From positions 2,170,001-2,234,000 of the forward strand of contig OY762511.1 in assembly GCA_963665925.1 (NCBI GenBank): a DNA stretch of 64,000 bases. Direction: 5' to 3'. Shown here in pieces: positions 26,372 through 35,371 of the stretch. The position numbers and the translations under genes are program-made. The notes beneath the pieces were generated by a model that did no database searches, was not told where the DNA came from, and saw nothing but the letters and a program-made list of their open reading frames with translations. This DNA comes from G963665925 sp963665925. Its GTDB lineage: Bacteria > Bacillota > Clostridia > Peptostreptococcales > Acidaminobacteraceae. Numbering within the stretch: the first letter of the stretch is position 1; the number at the start of each line of letters is the position of its first letter.

Positions 26372-26740
26372 ATGGTTAAAGGAATCGGTATCGATATCAT
26401 CGAACTGGATAGGATAGACCGGGCTATTAAAAAGTCGGGTCGTTTTTTGGAGCGGTTGTTCACCGATGCCGAAATCGCGTATTTCAGATCGAAGAACATG
26501 CGGGTTGAATCCATTGCAGGGAATTTTGCTGCAAAGGAGGCCATTGTGAAGTCCCTTGGAACTGGAATTAGAGGATTCGCTTGGAAAGATATCGAAGTTT
26601 TAAGAGATGAAATGGGAAAACCAGTTGTTTTTCTGTATAATGGTGCTGAAGATATTGCCAATCAGCGCGATATCAAAGAAATCATGGTATCAATATCCCA
26701 TTGCAAGACATATGCGGTGGCTAATAGTATAGCAGTATAA
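26372..26740 (+). CDS. acpS: Holo-[acyl-carrier-protein] synthase
   Basis: This 122-aa enzyme transfers the 4'-phosphopantetheine arm from CoA to the serine of acyl carrier protein. The magnesium-binding Asp lies in GIGIDIIELDRI and the Glu in FAAKEAIVKSLGTG, the two family signatures. The length is typical. Start at 26372 behind GGAGTGCAAAA; the longer frame begins before a ribosome site. The nnr fusion begins 13 bases after the stop. The order acpS, nnr, alr, mazE, mazF is similar to that seen in Bacillus and many clostridia. Confidence 0.95.
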   Translation: MVKGIGIDIIELDRIDRAIKKSGRFLERLFTDAEIAYFRSKNMRVESIAGNFAAKEAIVKSLGTGIRGFAWKDIEVLRDEMGKPVVFLYNGAEDIANQRDIKEIMVSISHCKTYAVANSIAV

Positions 26741-26753
26741 GGGGTTGAACTGT

Positions 26754-28298
26754 ATGAAACTTGCCTTGAATGAAGAAATGCGTGAAGTGGACCGGATCTC
26801 AATAGAAAAGTATGGCATTCCAGGTGTTGTGCTAATGGAAAATGCCGGCAGTGCTGTTGTGGATGAAATCATGAAAACTGAAAAGCCGGTCGAAAGTGTA
26901 CTCATCTTATGTGGAACAGGCAACAATGGCGGAGATGGTTTTGTAATTGCGCGACATCTTCATAACGCAAATGTGAAAATCAGGGTCTTCATTGTAGGTC
27001 AACCGAAAGATATCAGCGGTGATGCAGAGTTGAATTATCAGGTGCTGAGAAAACTGGATATTCAAATTGACAATGTCAACGACCATGGTGGACTCATGAA
27101 ACTTGAAAAGCTGATTCCGGCACAAGATGCCGTTGTCGACGCAATATTTGGAACGGGACTTGTTGACGCGGTTCAGGGCATCCACGAAGGTGTCATTGAG
27201 ATCGTTAATCGTCTGAGCAAATATACAGTTTCGGTGGATGTACCATCAGGTGTAAGTGGGAATACGGGAAAAATTATGGGTGTTGCAGTCAAAGCCCATA
27301 AAACAGTGACGTTTGCACTTCCCAAAATTGGAAACATACTGTATCCTGGTGCAGACTACAATGGTCAGCTGGTCATACGCCAAATCGGCCTTCCCATTAA
27401 GGCAATCCAGGAAGTTGGCATGAAGCACCATATTGTAACGCGTGAGCATATTCTGAAACTGCTTCCTGAGCGCCCTCAGAATTCCCACAAGGGCACATAT
27501 GGAAAAGCCAATATTATTGCTGGAAGTTCCGGCATGACGGGTGCGGCGATTTTGACATGCAAGGCAGCCCTCAGAAGTGGTCTGGGCTTGTTGAAGCTCT
27601 ATATTCCAGAAAGCCTGAATCTACTGATTACAACAAGTGTTCCCGAAGTCGTGACAATACCGCTCAACGAAATGCGCCGTGGTGTCATCAATATCAATCA
27701 GATTTCGAAAATCATTGAGGAGTCTGAAGGCGTGGATGTTGTTGCAATCGGTCCAGGGTGTGGAACGGCAAGTGAAATGTCTGAACTTGTGCGTCAAATG
27801 ATAGACCGCGTCAGCTGCCCTATGGTCATCGATGCGGATGGACTCAATGTGCTCTCCAAAAATGTTTCATGGCTAGAAAACAAGAAGTCGGAGATTGTCC
27901 TGACGCCGCATCCGGGTGAAATGGCAAGACTGGCAGGCATTACCATTGATGAGGTGACTGAGAATCCAATCGACACAGCTCTAAAATTCGCAACAGCATA
28001 TGGTGTCGTTGTCGTTCTGAAGAGTTCGAGAACGATTATTGCAACACCTCAGGGTGAAATTTTCGTCAACCTGACTGGAAATAGCGGCATGGCGACTGCG
28101 GGAAGCGGAGATGTCCTGACTGGAATCATCACAGGCTTTATCGCACAAGGGATGGCACCGCGTGAAGCAAGTATTCTGAGCGTATATATACATGGGCGCG
28201 CTGGAGACATCATGGCAGGCAAAAAGGGTGAGTTCGGGCTCCTTGCAGGCGATATTGTCAGCGGTCTGACACATACGCTTATGGAAATCGTAAATTAA
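26754..28298 (+). CDS. nnrD: Bifunctional NAD(P)H-hydrate epimerase and ADP-dependent dehydratase
   Basis: This 514-aa fusion repairs hydrated NAD(P)H. The N-terminal half (about 1-215) is the epimerase NnrE with GTGNNGGDGFVIARHLH, DAIFGTGLVDAV and VDVPSGVSGNTG. The C-terminal half (about 225-514) is the ribokinase-fold dehydratase NnrD with AGSSGMTGAAILTCKAALRS, AIGPGCGT, VIDADGLNVLS, LTPHPGEMARL and NSGMATAGSGDVLTGIITGF, the Asp in GSGDVL being the catalytic base. Start at the ATG at 26754 with AAGGGG upstream; the TTG nine bases earlier is less likely. It lies between acpS and alr and is probably co-transcribed. Confidence 0.94.
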   Translation: MKLALNEEMREVDRISIEKYGIPGVVLMENAGSAVVDEIMKTEKPVESVLILCGTGNNGGDGFVIARHLHNANVKIRVFIVGQPKDISGDAELNYQVLRKLDIQIDNVNDHGGLMKLEKLIPAQDAVVDAIFGTGLVDAVQGIHEGVIEIVNRLSKYTVSVDVPSGVSGNTGKIMGVAVKAHKTVTFALPKIGNILYPGADYNGQLVIRQIGLPIKAIQEVGMKHHIVTREHILKLLPERPQNSHKGTYGKANIIAGSSGMTGAAILTCKAALRSGLGLLKLYIPESLNLLITTSVPEVVTIPLNEMRRGVININQISKIIEESEGVDVVAIGPGCGTASEMSELVRQMIDRVSCPMVIDADGLNVLSKNVSWLENKKSEIVLTPHPGEMARLAGITIDEVTENPIDTALKFATAYGVVVVLKSSRTIIATPQGEIFVNLTGNSGMATAGSGDVLTGIITGFIAQGMAPREASILSVYIHGRAGDIMAGKKGEFGLLAGDIVSGLTHTLMEIVN

Positions 28299-28361
28299 GT
28301 GTGTAACTGCTTTTAAGCAGAGGAAATATTATGACGTATGATTTAACCGGGGGGTAAAATT

Positions 28362-29534
28362 ATGCAACATCAACTAAGGAGACCTGTTTGGGCTGAAATC
28401 AACCTTGACAATCTTGCGCACAACATAAAGGAAGTGCGTCGTGTTACAAAACCGGATGCTATGGTAACCGCAGTTATAAAAGCAGATGGTTACGGACATG
28501 GTGCGGCTGAAATCGGCAAGACACTGCTAGAAAATGGTGCGGACCGTTTTGCTGTGGCAACACTCACAGAAGCTATTCAGCTGAGAAAGGTCTATAAGGA
28601 CACACCGATACTGGTTCTTGGCTACACGCCTGAAGAAGACAGCGATGAAGTGGTTCGCAATGGTCTGATTCAGACGGTGTATGCTTTTGAGCAGGCTCAA
28701 GCACTGGATAAGGTCGCTAAAGAGTACAAGGTGAAAACAAAGGTCCATATCAAGCTGGACACAGGAATGGGCAGATTGGGTCTCGTTCCGGAAAAGGACG
28801 CTGTTCTTGTCATCGAGTACATTTCAAAACTTGAAAATGTAGAAATCGAAGGCATATATACGCACTTTGCCGTTGCAGACGAAGTGGACAAGACCTACAC
28901 AATGAACCAGGTCAAGCGTTATAATGGCGTCATCGAGGCGCTTGAGGCGAAAAACATTCATATTCCAATCAAGCATGTTTCAAATTCCGCAGCAATCATC
29001 GACCTGCCAGAGCTCAACTATAACATGGTACGTGCCGGCATAATGCTGTATGGTCTTTATCCGTCGCATGATGTTTCTCATGAAAATGTGAAATTAAAAG
29101 AGGTTATGAGCCTTCGAGCTAGAATAGGTCATGTAAAGGAAGTTGGAGAAGGTGTTGGCGTAAGCTATGGCTTGCTCTACAAAACCAACGAGGAGACAAA
29201 AATCGGTACAGTGCCAATTGGGTACGCGGATGGCTACACAAGACTCTATACAGGCAGTGCCAAGGCAATTGTCGGCGGAGAAATCCGTCCGATCATCGGT
29301 CGAATCTGTATGGATCAGTGCATGGTGGACCTGACGGGACTTGAAGTCCAGCGCGGTGATGAAATCATCCTCTTTGGCCAATCGGGTTCTGATGAAATCA
29401 GCATCGATGAGGTTGCAAGCTGGATCAATACGATTAATTATGAAGTCGTTTGCATGATTAGCAAAAGAGTACCTAGGGTATATAAGTCTCAGGGTGAAAT
29501 CATCCAGATAAAGGATACCCTGCTGATGATTTAA
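28362..29534 (+). CDS. alr: Alanine racemase
   Basis: This 390-aa PLP enzyme makes D-alanine for peptidoglycan. The PLP lysine is in VTAVIKADGYGHGA, the second catalytic residue is Tyr in GVSYGLLY, and the phosphate- and ring-binding motifs include IKLDTGMGRLG, HVSNSAA and MVRAGIMLYGLYPS. IGRICMDQCMVDLT is the C-terminal signature. The length is typical. Start at 28362 behind CCGGGGGGTAAAATT. Position directly before mazEF matches the alrA-ndoAI-ndoA order of Bacillus. Confidence 0.96.
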   Translation: MQHQLRRPVWAEINLDNLAHNIKEVRRVTKPDAMVTAVIKADGYGHGAAEIGKTLLENGADRFAVATLTEAIQLRKVYKDTPILVLGYTPEEDSDEVVRNGLIQTVYAFEQAQALDKVAKEYKVKTKVHIKLDTGMGRLGLVPEKDAVLVIEYISKLENVEIEGIYTHFAVADEVDKTYTMNQVKRYNGVIEALEAKNIHIPIKHVSNSAAIIDLPELNYNMVRAGIMLYGLYPSHDVSHENVKLKEVMSLRARIGHVKEVGEGVGVSYGLLYKTNEETKIGTVPIGYADGYTRLYTGSAKAIVGGEIRPIIGRICMDQCMVDLTGLEVQRGDEIILFGQSGSDEISIDEVASWINTINYEVVCMISKRVPRVYKSQGEIIQIKDTLLMI

Positions 29535-29588
29535 GTTTACAGCTTTATTAAAGTGAAATTTCAGTATATTTCAAAAATACCATTTCGC

Positions 29589-29616
29589 TTTACAATTATG
29601 CTGACGGTGATATAAT
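29589..29616 (+). promoter_or_regulatory. Promoter of mazE-mazF, with overlapping hairpin
   Basis: TTTACA (29589-29594), 16-base spacer, TATAAT (29611-29616). Just upstream, AAAGTGAAAT and ATTTCGCTTT form an inverted repeat (about 29551-29592) that overlaps the -35 and could act as an operator or as a weak terminator for alr. Confidence 0.7.
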
Positions 29617-29662
29617 GACTTTGTCCCTTCATACATACTGGCTAAAATTTGGAGGTGTCCTA

Positions 29663-29941
29663 ATGAAAAGAATAAAGCAAGTAAAAATTGACTTGCCAGA
29701 TGAATTAATTGCTGAATTGAATATTGGCAACAACCCCGATATGATAAAACAAAATCTGAATCGGGAATTTCATTTCAAAGCACCTGTAAAGATGGATGGT
29801 GTCATGGAAGCGTTGCGTTCGGGTTATGAACGCATGGCGGACATCAATTTGAACATGGCTGAAATGGGCCTGTGTTCAGATGTCGGATGCCTAGAGTCCT
29901 ACGAAAGCCAGCTGGAAAGCGAGGATGACCTTGATCGTTAA
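29663..29941 (+). CDS. mazE: MazE/EndoAI-type antitoxin
   Basis: This 92-aa protein begins MKRIKQVKIDLPDELIAEL, the ribbon-helix-helix pattern of NdoAI-like antitoxins, which neutralise MazF and usually repress their own promoter. The C-terminal acidic tail (ESYESQLESEDDLDR) suits an unstructured toxin-binding segment. Start at 29663 behind GGAGGTGTCCTA. Its stop overlaps the mazF start by 17 bases, indicating translational coupling. The DNA-binding residues are inferred from the pattern only. Confidence 0.85.
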   Translation: MKRIKQVKIDLPDELIAELNIGNNPDMIKQNLNREFHFKAPVKMDGVMEALRSGYERMADINLNMAEMGLCSDVGCLESYESQLESEDDLDR

Positions 29942-30284
29942 ACGTGGTGAGGTATACTTTGCAGACTTAAATCCAGTCGTAGGTTCAGAACAAGGGGGAC
30001 AAAGACCCATACTCATTGTGCAAAATGATGTCGGAAACCGGTACAGTCCTACAGTGATTTGCGCAGCAATCACCGCCAAGATTTCAAAGGCGAAGCTGCC
30101 AACACATGTGGAGGTTCCAAAGGATGAAGTTGGTCTATTAAAGGATTCCGTCATACTGCTCGAACAAATCAGAACCATCGATAAGCGCAGACTCATTCAG
30201 AAGATTGGTGCATTGCCATCAGAACTCATGAATGACGTTGACCGTGGCTTGATGATTTCTCTCGGCTTGTTCGAGGTTACATAG
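29925..30284 (+). CDS. mazF: MazF/NdoA-type mRNA interferase toxin
   Basis: This 119-aa ribosome-independent endoribonuclease has the PemK/MazF hallmarks: RGEVYFADLNPVVGSEQGGQRPILIVQ at the N-terminus with the conserved Arg in QRP, then SPTVICAAITAKI with the conserved Thr, KLPTHVEV, and the C-terminal DVDRGLMISLGL. It is close in length and pattern to Bacillus NdoA (EndoA), which cuts U^ACAU; the cleavage site here is unknown. It overlaps mazE by 17 bases and is followed by a terminator. Confidence 0.94.
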   Translation: MTLIVKRGEVYFADLNPVVGSEQGGQRPILIVQNDVGNRYSPTVICAAITAKISKAKLPTHVEVPKDEVGLLKDSVILLEQIRTIDKRRLIQKIGALPSELMNDVDRGLMISLGLFEVT

Positions 30285-30329
30285 ACGCTTGCTCGCGTCA
30301 CATATGACATTACTTATATGATATTTCAA

Positions 30330-30357
30330 GGGCTGCTTTTAGAAGGCAGCTCTTTTA
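30330..30357 (+). terminator. Terminator after mazF
   Basis: GGGCTGC and GCAGCTC pair (one G-U) around TTTTAGAAG, followed by TTTT. Confidence 0.8.
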
Positions 30358-30421
30358 TATTCTCAAGAAATTCAGATATCTGAAAAAAGTATTACGATGT
30401 GGTTTCAATGATTATGACACT

Positions 30422-30450
30422 TTGTATTGGGTGACAATTTATAGTAAAAT
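30422..30450 (+). promoter_or_regulatory. Candidate promoter
   Basis: TTGTAT, 17-base spacer, TAAAAT, ending 47 bases before the next gene. Confidence 0.6.
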
Positions 30451-30497
30451 AGACAGGAATACTGGGCGTATTGTGCCCGTGTCATAAGGAGGATAAA

Positions 30498-30983
30498 ATG
30501 CGTGCATTTAAAAATATAGGCATATTGGCCATTGGCGTAGCTGTTGGATTTTTTATCTCTGGCATGATGGAGATCAGTGAGGCGACACCCGGTTCTGAGT
30601 CTGATCCCTTGGTTACCCTAAGTTATGTGGATAAGCGGTTTGAAGAACTGGATACATATATTGAATCGAAACTCGAAGAGAAATCAGATGTGTCCGAAAG
30701 TCAAAATGCAGCAGCCCTTTTTGAAATTGTGGAAGTCAATGCAGGCAGTATGGTCTATTTGGGAGACAGTACGGAAGTCATTGTTCGATCGGGTGAAGCA
30801 CTTGCCATCGCATCTTCCAATGGTGGTCTTGCAGATCTCACAGAAGGGTACAATATCGAACATGGTAAGAAGATTACAAACAATCATCATATATTGAATC
30901 CTCAAAATGATGGCAGGGGAATCGCAATCACCCAGTATGGCTGGATAATGGTCAAGGGCCCCTATACCATTGTGGAGAACTGA
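30498..30983 (+). CDS. Conserved secreted or membrane-anchored protein of unknown function
   Basis: This 161-aa protein has a short positive start and hydrophobic segment (about 8-25), which is a signal peptide or anchor. A helical stretch SYVDKRFEELDTYIESKLEE is followed by a compact beta-rich domain of about 90 residues with GSMVYLGDSTEVIVRSGEAL and ends GWIMVKGPYTIVEN. I do not recognise a named family. The ribosome site AAGGAGGATAAA fixes the start. It precedes the DUF5693-csaB-tagA group, so an envelope role is plausible but unproven. Confidence 0.75.
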   Translation: MRAFKNIGILAIGVAVGFFISGMMEISEATPGSESDPLVTLSYVDKRFEELDTYIESKLEEKSDVSESQNAAALFEIVEVNAGSMVYLGDSTEVIVRSGEALAIASSNGGLADLTEGYNIEHGKKITNNHHILNPQNDGRGIAITQYGWIMVKGPYTIVEN

Positions 30984-31079
30984 TGGTGCAAATGCACATG
31001 AATGGCAAAAGTGTATCCGTTTTACCGGCGCTTTTGCCTTAGCTTTGAATGAATACATAACAAGTCTGGAGAAATCAAT

Positions 31080-33239
31080 ATGCTAAAAAAACTCTATATT
31101 ATAATCCTGGTCATCAGTCTGGCAGTTGTCGGTGTTGTGGCCTTCAAAAGAATAAATATTGAAGCGCAGCATAAATCTGTCGAAATGGTCCTTGACTACG
31201 ATGAGGCCAAGCTATTGGCAGAACAGTCCGATGAATCGCTGCAGTGGTGGATGCAGTTCTTCAAATCCATAGGATTCGCCAGCGTAGCCGTGAAGGAATC
31301 CACGATTGAGAATCTGATTGCAGATGGTCAGGACTTGGAATACACGGTTGTCGAGGAACTCAAGAAAGATACATACTGGAAAACACGATTTGCAGATGAC
31401 GTGACAGCTTACATTGAAAACAAGACTGACCGTTACGATGTGGTTTTAAGGACGCCGTCGACAGACTTGTTCAAGTTCATTTCAGAAGGCTTGTCTAAGC
31501 GATACCCATCAGAATTCTACACGTTGTTTGAAGGGGACATGAATGTCGTAATCCTTGATGGCGAGGCGGAAGATGCCCTTTATTCCGAAACGGGTTTTCT
31601 TGTAGATGAGGATGGAAAGAATAAGCGCACACTGCGCAGCCAGACCGATTCCAAACTTGCATGGATTGGCCTTGGATTCGACCCGGAAATCATTGAAACT
31701 GTTCAAAAATCAAGTCTGGATGTTCTTCCAAGACCCTCGAACTTTCACAGGTATCCAGAAAAACTCGTAGAGGCTTTTGCCGATGAAATGGATAAGTACG
31801 GCATTGAACCCAAGTATTTCATTTTCCAGGGGGAAGAGGTTCTGGGCTACGACCTGGAAACCGAAAATCTGGATGCTCTCTATGCCTATATGCACGAACA
31901 TGATATTTCCACAGGTCTGATTGAATCCGGTGTACAGCGGTCACAGACGAAGCAGGAAGGTCTTGTAGAACTGACCAAGATGCTGGACTACGATGCTGTA
32001 CGCGTTTTTCCAATCGTAGGATATATTCAGGAGCGCTTTCAGTGGTATGGGTACAAGGGCGCGGAAGAGATTGAAAATACAATCTACCGTGCGGTCACTG
32101 AACGTAATATCCGAAGCGTCTATTTCAGACCTTTTAAAAAGAAAGACAATGAAATTCTGTATGTGACAGATTCAGATATGTACAAGGAATCATTTGACAA
32201 TCTCCAGAAACGTCTTGCTGAACACCATATTCAGTTGGGGTCTGCATCCAAGCTGCAGTATAACGAACCAGGTGTTCTGAACCTGATTGTGATCGGATAC
32301 GGATTGGTGGTTCTTTCCATTATTGCGCTGAACAGTGTCATTCCAATTCGTGAGAGACATCAGGCCTTGCTCTTGTCGGTAGGGGTACTGGGGGTTACTG
32401 CGGCAAATCTGGTTGTTCCAAACTTTGCTGTGGTACTGATGGCCCTGGGTACATCCATTTTGTTCCCAGTTCTTGCAGCAATTGCGATACTGGATATACT
32501 CAAGCAATTTCTTATCAATAGGCAGATTGACAAAATACATGGAATCATCCTCAAAGGCTTCACCCTTGTGATTATTTCAGCTGCAATTGCAATGGTGGGC
32601 GGCATATTCATCGGTAGCATACTCTCAAGCTCGAGTTATCTGCTTGAAATGGAGTATTTCAGAGGTGTCAAAATAAGTCAGCTTGCACCACTGGTCCTGT
32701 TCTGCGTGATTTACATCATCAGATTCGGATACGGCAGGTCTGTCAATGCAATCGAGGAAGACTCAAACTATGTTTTTGATCTGAAAAGGCTTTTGAATGA
32801 GCGTATAAAGGTCTTGCATGTGCTGATTGTCGGTGCGGTTGGGATTGTAGGTATCATCTATATCGCACGAACGGGTCACGAGACCTCTATCCAGCCGACT
32901 AATATCGAAATGATCTTCAGGAACTTCCTCGAATACAATTTCATTGCACGACCAAGGTCAAAGGAGCTTCTGCTGGCATTTCCATCCGTAATGGTTGCGG
33001 TATACATGGCTTCAAAGGGCTGGAAGGCGTCAATATTTCCAATGACAGCGGTTATCATGATTGGCGTTACATCTGTTGTGAACACATTCAGTCATCTGCG
33101 TGCACCGATGTACCTGTCCATTGCAAGAACCATATATGGTGCTGGACTTGGCGCGCTGATCGGTGCCGTACTTGTCCTGATTCTCAATCTGCTTGTACAT
33201 GCTGCTATCAACCTCAGAGGGAGACACGCGGATGAATAA
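31080..33239 (+). CDS. DUF5693 family multi-pass membrane protein
   Basis: This 719-aa protein has one N-terminal membrane segment (about 4-24) and a large presumably extracellular domain (about 25-395). The C-terminal half carries roughly eight or nine further hydrophobic segments. It fits DUF5693, a family of unknown activity often found next to csaB in clostridia. Its stop overlaps the csaB start by eight bases, so the two are translationally coupled. A part in making, exporting or modifying the wall polymer that holds SLH proteins is a reasonable inference from that coupling. Start behind CTGGAGAAATCAAT. Confidence 0.8.
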   Translation: MLKKLYIIILVISLAVVGVVAFKRINIEAQHKSVEMVLDYDEAKLLAEQSDESLQWWMQFFKSIGFASVAVKESTIENLIADGQDLEYTVVEELKKDTYWKTRFADDVTAYIENKTDRYDVVLRTPSTDLFKFISEGLSKRYPSEFYTLFEGDMNVVILDGEAEDALYSETGFLVDEDGKNKRTLRSQTDSKLAWIGLGFDPEIIETVQKSSLDVLPRPSNFHRYPEKLVEAFADEMDKYGIEPKYFIFQGEEVLGYDLETENLDALYAYMHEHDISTGLIESGVQRSQTKQEGLVELTKMLDYDAVRVFPIVGYIQERFQWYGYKGAEEIENTIYRAVTERNIRSVYFRPFKKKDNEILYVTDSDMYKESFDNLQKRLAEHHIQLGSASKLQYNEPGVLNLIVIGYGLVVLSIIALNSVIPIRERHQALLLSVGVLGVTAANLVVPNFAVVLMALGTSILFPVLAAIAILDILKQFLINRQIDKIHGIILKGFTLVIISAAIAMVGGIFIGSILSSSSYLLEMEYFRGVKISQLAPLVLFCVIYIIRFGYGRSVNAIEEDSNYVFDLKRLLNERIKVLHVLIVGAVGIVGIIYIARTGHETSIQPTNIEMIFRNFLEYNFIARPRSKELLLAFPSVMVAVYMASKGWKASIFPMTAVIMIGVTSVVNTFSHLRAPMYLSIARTIYGAGLGALIGAVLVLILNLLVHAAINLRGRHADE

Positions 33240-34323
33240 GGCGCTGATATCGGGCTATTATGGGTTTAACAACCTGGGGGATGAAGCCATACTTGAAACG
33301 ATGATTCGATCAATCAAACGCATGGACAGCGCGATTGAACTCACTGTTTTAACGGCAACACCCGAAAGAACGGCACAGAGATTAAATGTAAAAACCGTAC
33401 CGCGTGCCAACGTGTTTTCCGTTTTGAAGGCGGTTATGAAAACCGACGTGCTTATTTCAGGTGGTGGAAGTCTGCTTCAGGACACTACCAGCAAGAGAAG
33501 CATACATTATTATCTTGCTATCATCATATTCGGTCTCATGTTCAACAAGCCTGTCATGCTGTACTCTCATGGAATCGGGCCTGTTCACAAGGGCATGAAC
33601 CGAAAAATCATGAAATGGGTGCTCAGCCGGGTGGATGCCATTACGGTAAGAGAAAAGAATTCGAAAATCGATCTGGTCAGCATGGGCATTTCACCGGAAA
33701 AAATCCACGTGACTGCCGACCCTGTCGTGGATATGGAAAAAATTGAAACAAAGACAGGCCGTAAGATTCTTGAAATCGCATTTGACGGTAAAATTGATGC
33801 ACGTCCAATTGTGGGTCTTTCAATGCGCACAAAGGATTTTAAAACGGATCAGAATAGACAAAAACTGAAAAAACTGATACAATCACTCTCGCAATCGCAT
33901 AATGTGGTGATGATTCCTTTTCACCGAAGGGAAGATCTCGAAATATGCAGGTGGGCTAAAGCTGAAGGTGCCGCAGTTATCGAAGATGAATATGCTGCCG
34001 ATGAAATCATGAGCGTCGTGGAGAATCTGGACGCGCTCATTGGTGTTCGGCTGCATTCGCTGATATTCGCCGCGGTTGCGGAGGTTCCTCTGCTTGGAAT
34101 TTCCTATGATCCAAAGATTGATTACTTCTTGGAAACCCTTGGACTTGAGGCCGTTGGATCCATTGAATCCATACGTCCTGACGATATACTGACAGCCCTT
34201 GAGGCGCTCCTGTCAGAACGTGAAGATGCCGTAGGCAATTTGAAAAATCATGTCAAACAGCTGCAGAAGAAGTTCAAAAAGAATGAAGAGATTCTTGGAA
34301 CGTTATTGCAAAAGGGGAAATAA
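33232..34323 (+). CDS. csaB: Polysaccharide pyruvyl transferase CsaB
   Basis: This 363-aa enzyme is predicted to add ketal-linked pyruvate from PEP to the secondary cell-wall polymer, the modification recognised by SLH domains. Family features: SGYYGFNNLGDEAILETMI at the start, SGGGSLLQDTTS, LYSHGIGPVHKGMNR, VTADPVVD, and GVRLHSLIFAAVAEVPLLG with the conserved Arg-His near the C-terminus. Start at 33232 because GAGGGAG precedes it and the upstream frame lies within the DUF5693 gene. The glycosyltransferase gene follows two bases after the stop. The window also encodes two SLH proteins, which fits a working anchoring system. Confidence 0.93.
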   Translation: MNKALISGYYGFNNLGDEAILETMIRSIKRMDSAIELTVLTATPERTAQRLNVKTVPRANVFSVLKAVMKTDVLISGGGSLLQDTTSKRSIHYYLAIIIFGLMFNKPVMLYSHGIGPVHKGMNRKIMKWVLSRVDAITVREKNSKIDLVSMGISPEKIHVTADPVVDMEKIETKTGRKILEIAFDGKIDARPIVGLSMRTKDFKTDQNRQKLKKLIQSLSQSHNVVMIPFHRREDLEICRWAKAEGAAVIEDEYAADEIMSVVENLDALIGVRLHSLIFAAVAEVPLLGISYDPKIDYFLETLGLEAVGSIESIRPDDILTALEALLSEREDAVGNLKNHVKQLQKKFKKNEEILGTLLQKGK

Positions 34324-34325
34324 GC

Positions 34326-35063
34326 ATGGAAATAAAATCCGTTAAAATACTAGGCGTTCGAATAGACAATCTAGATGCAGATGAAGCGTATAACAGGTTT
34401 CTCTCCCTCTTCAAGAAGGGATCCTTCAGCGCAATCTATACACCCAATCCGGAGATCATCATGATGGCCCAGGATGATAGACCGCTTAAGGAAGCGCTAC
34501 TCGATGCCGATTTGGTCATACCGGATGGCATCGGTGTCATATATGCTTCAAGGATTCATAAGCTTGGCCTTGAAGAGCGCATACCCGGGATTGAATTCAT
34601 GGAGCGCATGCTCAAATTCTGCAACAACACAAAGGGATCCATATTCATTTTGGGCGGCAAGCCGGGTGTTCCTGAGAAGGCCTGTGAAAAAATCAAGGAC
34701 AAATATCCCAATATTGAGATCAAGGGATGTCAGGATGGGTATTTCACGGCTGAAGAAGAACTCAAGGTTGTTGACAAGATCAACGAAGTTAAGCCAGATA
34801 TTCTTTTTGTTGCACTGGGGTGCCCCAAGCAGGAAAAGTGGATACATGAGCACCGAAAAATTTTAAATACAAAGGTGGCAATGGGCGTTGGCGGCAGCGT
34901 TGATGTTTGGGCGGGACATTCCAAACGTGCACCTAAACTCTTCATAAAACTCAATTTGGAATGGCTGTACAGACTCCTGCGCGAGCCGAGTCGAGTTGGG
35001 CGCATGATGTCGCTGCCAAAGTTTTTACTGCGTGTCATATTATCAAGAGATATTTCAAAGTAG
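34326..35063 (+). CDS. tagA: WecG/TagA/CpsF family glycosyltransferase
   Basis: This 245-aa member of the family transfers UDP-ManNAc to undecaprenyl-linked GlcNAc during wall-polymer synthesis. Recognised by IYTPNPEIIMMAQDD, DADLVIPDGIGVIYASR (with the conserved Asp), GIEFMERML, FILGGKPGV, FVALGCPKQEKWI and GVGGSVDVWAGHSKRAPK, and by the Arg-rich C-terminal segment LEWLYRLLREPSRVGRM that contacts the membrane in TagA. It lies two bases after csaB and ends the group before a terminator. Together with csaB it probably builds the SLH-binding polymer; the exact sugar is unknown. Confidence 0.92.
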   Translation: MEIKSVKILGVRIDNLDADEAYNRFLSLFKKGSFSAIYTPNPEIIMMAQDDRPLKEALLDADLVIPDGIGVIYASRIHKLGLEERIPGIEFMERMLKFCNNTKGSIFILGGKPGVPEKACEKIKDKYPNIEIKGCQDGYFTAEEELKVVDKINEVKPDILFVALGCPKQEKWIHEHRKILNTKVAMGVGGSVDVWAGHSKRAPKLFIKLNLEWLYRLLREPSRVGRMMSLPKFLLRVILSRDISK

Positions 35064-35066
35064 AAG

Positions 35067-35095
35067 AAAAGCTGTAATTTATTACAGCTTTTTCT
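35067..35095 (+). terminator. Terminator after tagA
   Basis: AAAGCTGTAA, loop TTTA, TTACAGCTTT followed by a T run. Confidence 0.9.
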
Positions 35096-35165
35096 CGTGT
35101 TTACATGAAATTGCTGAGAAATTTACAGTAAATGTATGAGGAGTTCGTATTGTAAAAATGTACAT

Positions 35166-35193
35166 TTGCAGGAACCGCAATCTGTGTTATAAT
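35166..35193 (+). promoter_or_regulatory. Promoter of the split transketolase genes
   Basis: TTGCAG, 16-base spacer, TATAAT with an extended -10 (TGTTATAAT). The leader of about 170 bases holds two hairpins: AGCTGATT/AATCAGCT near 35216-35246, and GGCTGT/ACAGCC near 35257-35280 followed by TTTCT, which could attenuate. Otherwise I see nothing in 35096-35371. Confidence 0.7.
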
Positions 35194-35371
35194 CGGATAC
35201 TGTGAGCTGATTAAACACTGAGAAATCATAAATCAGCTTGAGATGAAGACATTATGAGGCTGTAAGCATTTAGACAGCCTTTCTAAAAGAAAATAAACGT
35301 TTCACTTGCAAATCAAGTCTTTATAAAAGGATATGGAGACAAGGCATCCATCAATGAAGGGAGAAACACAC

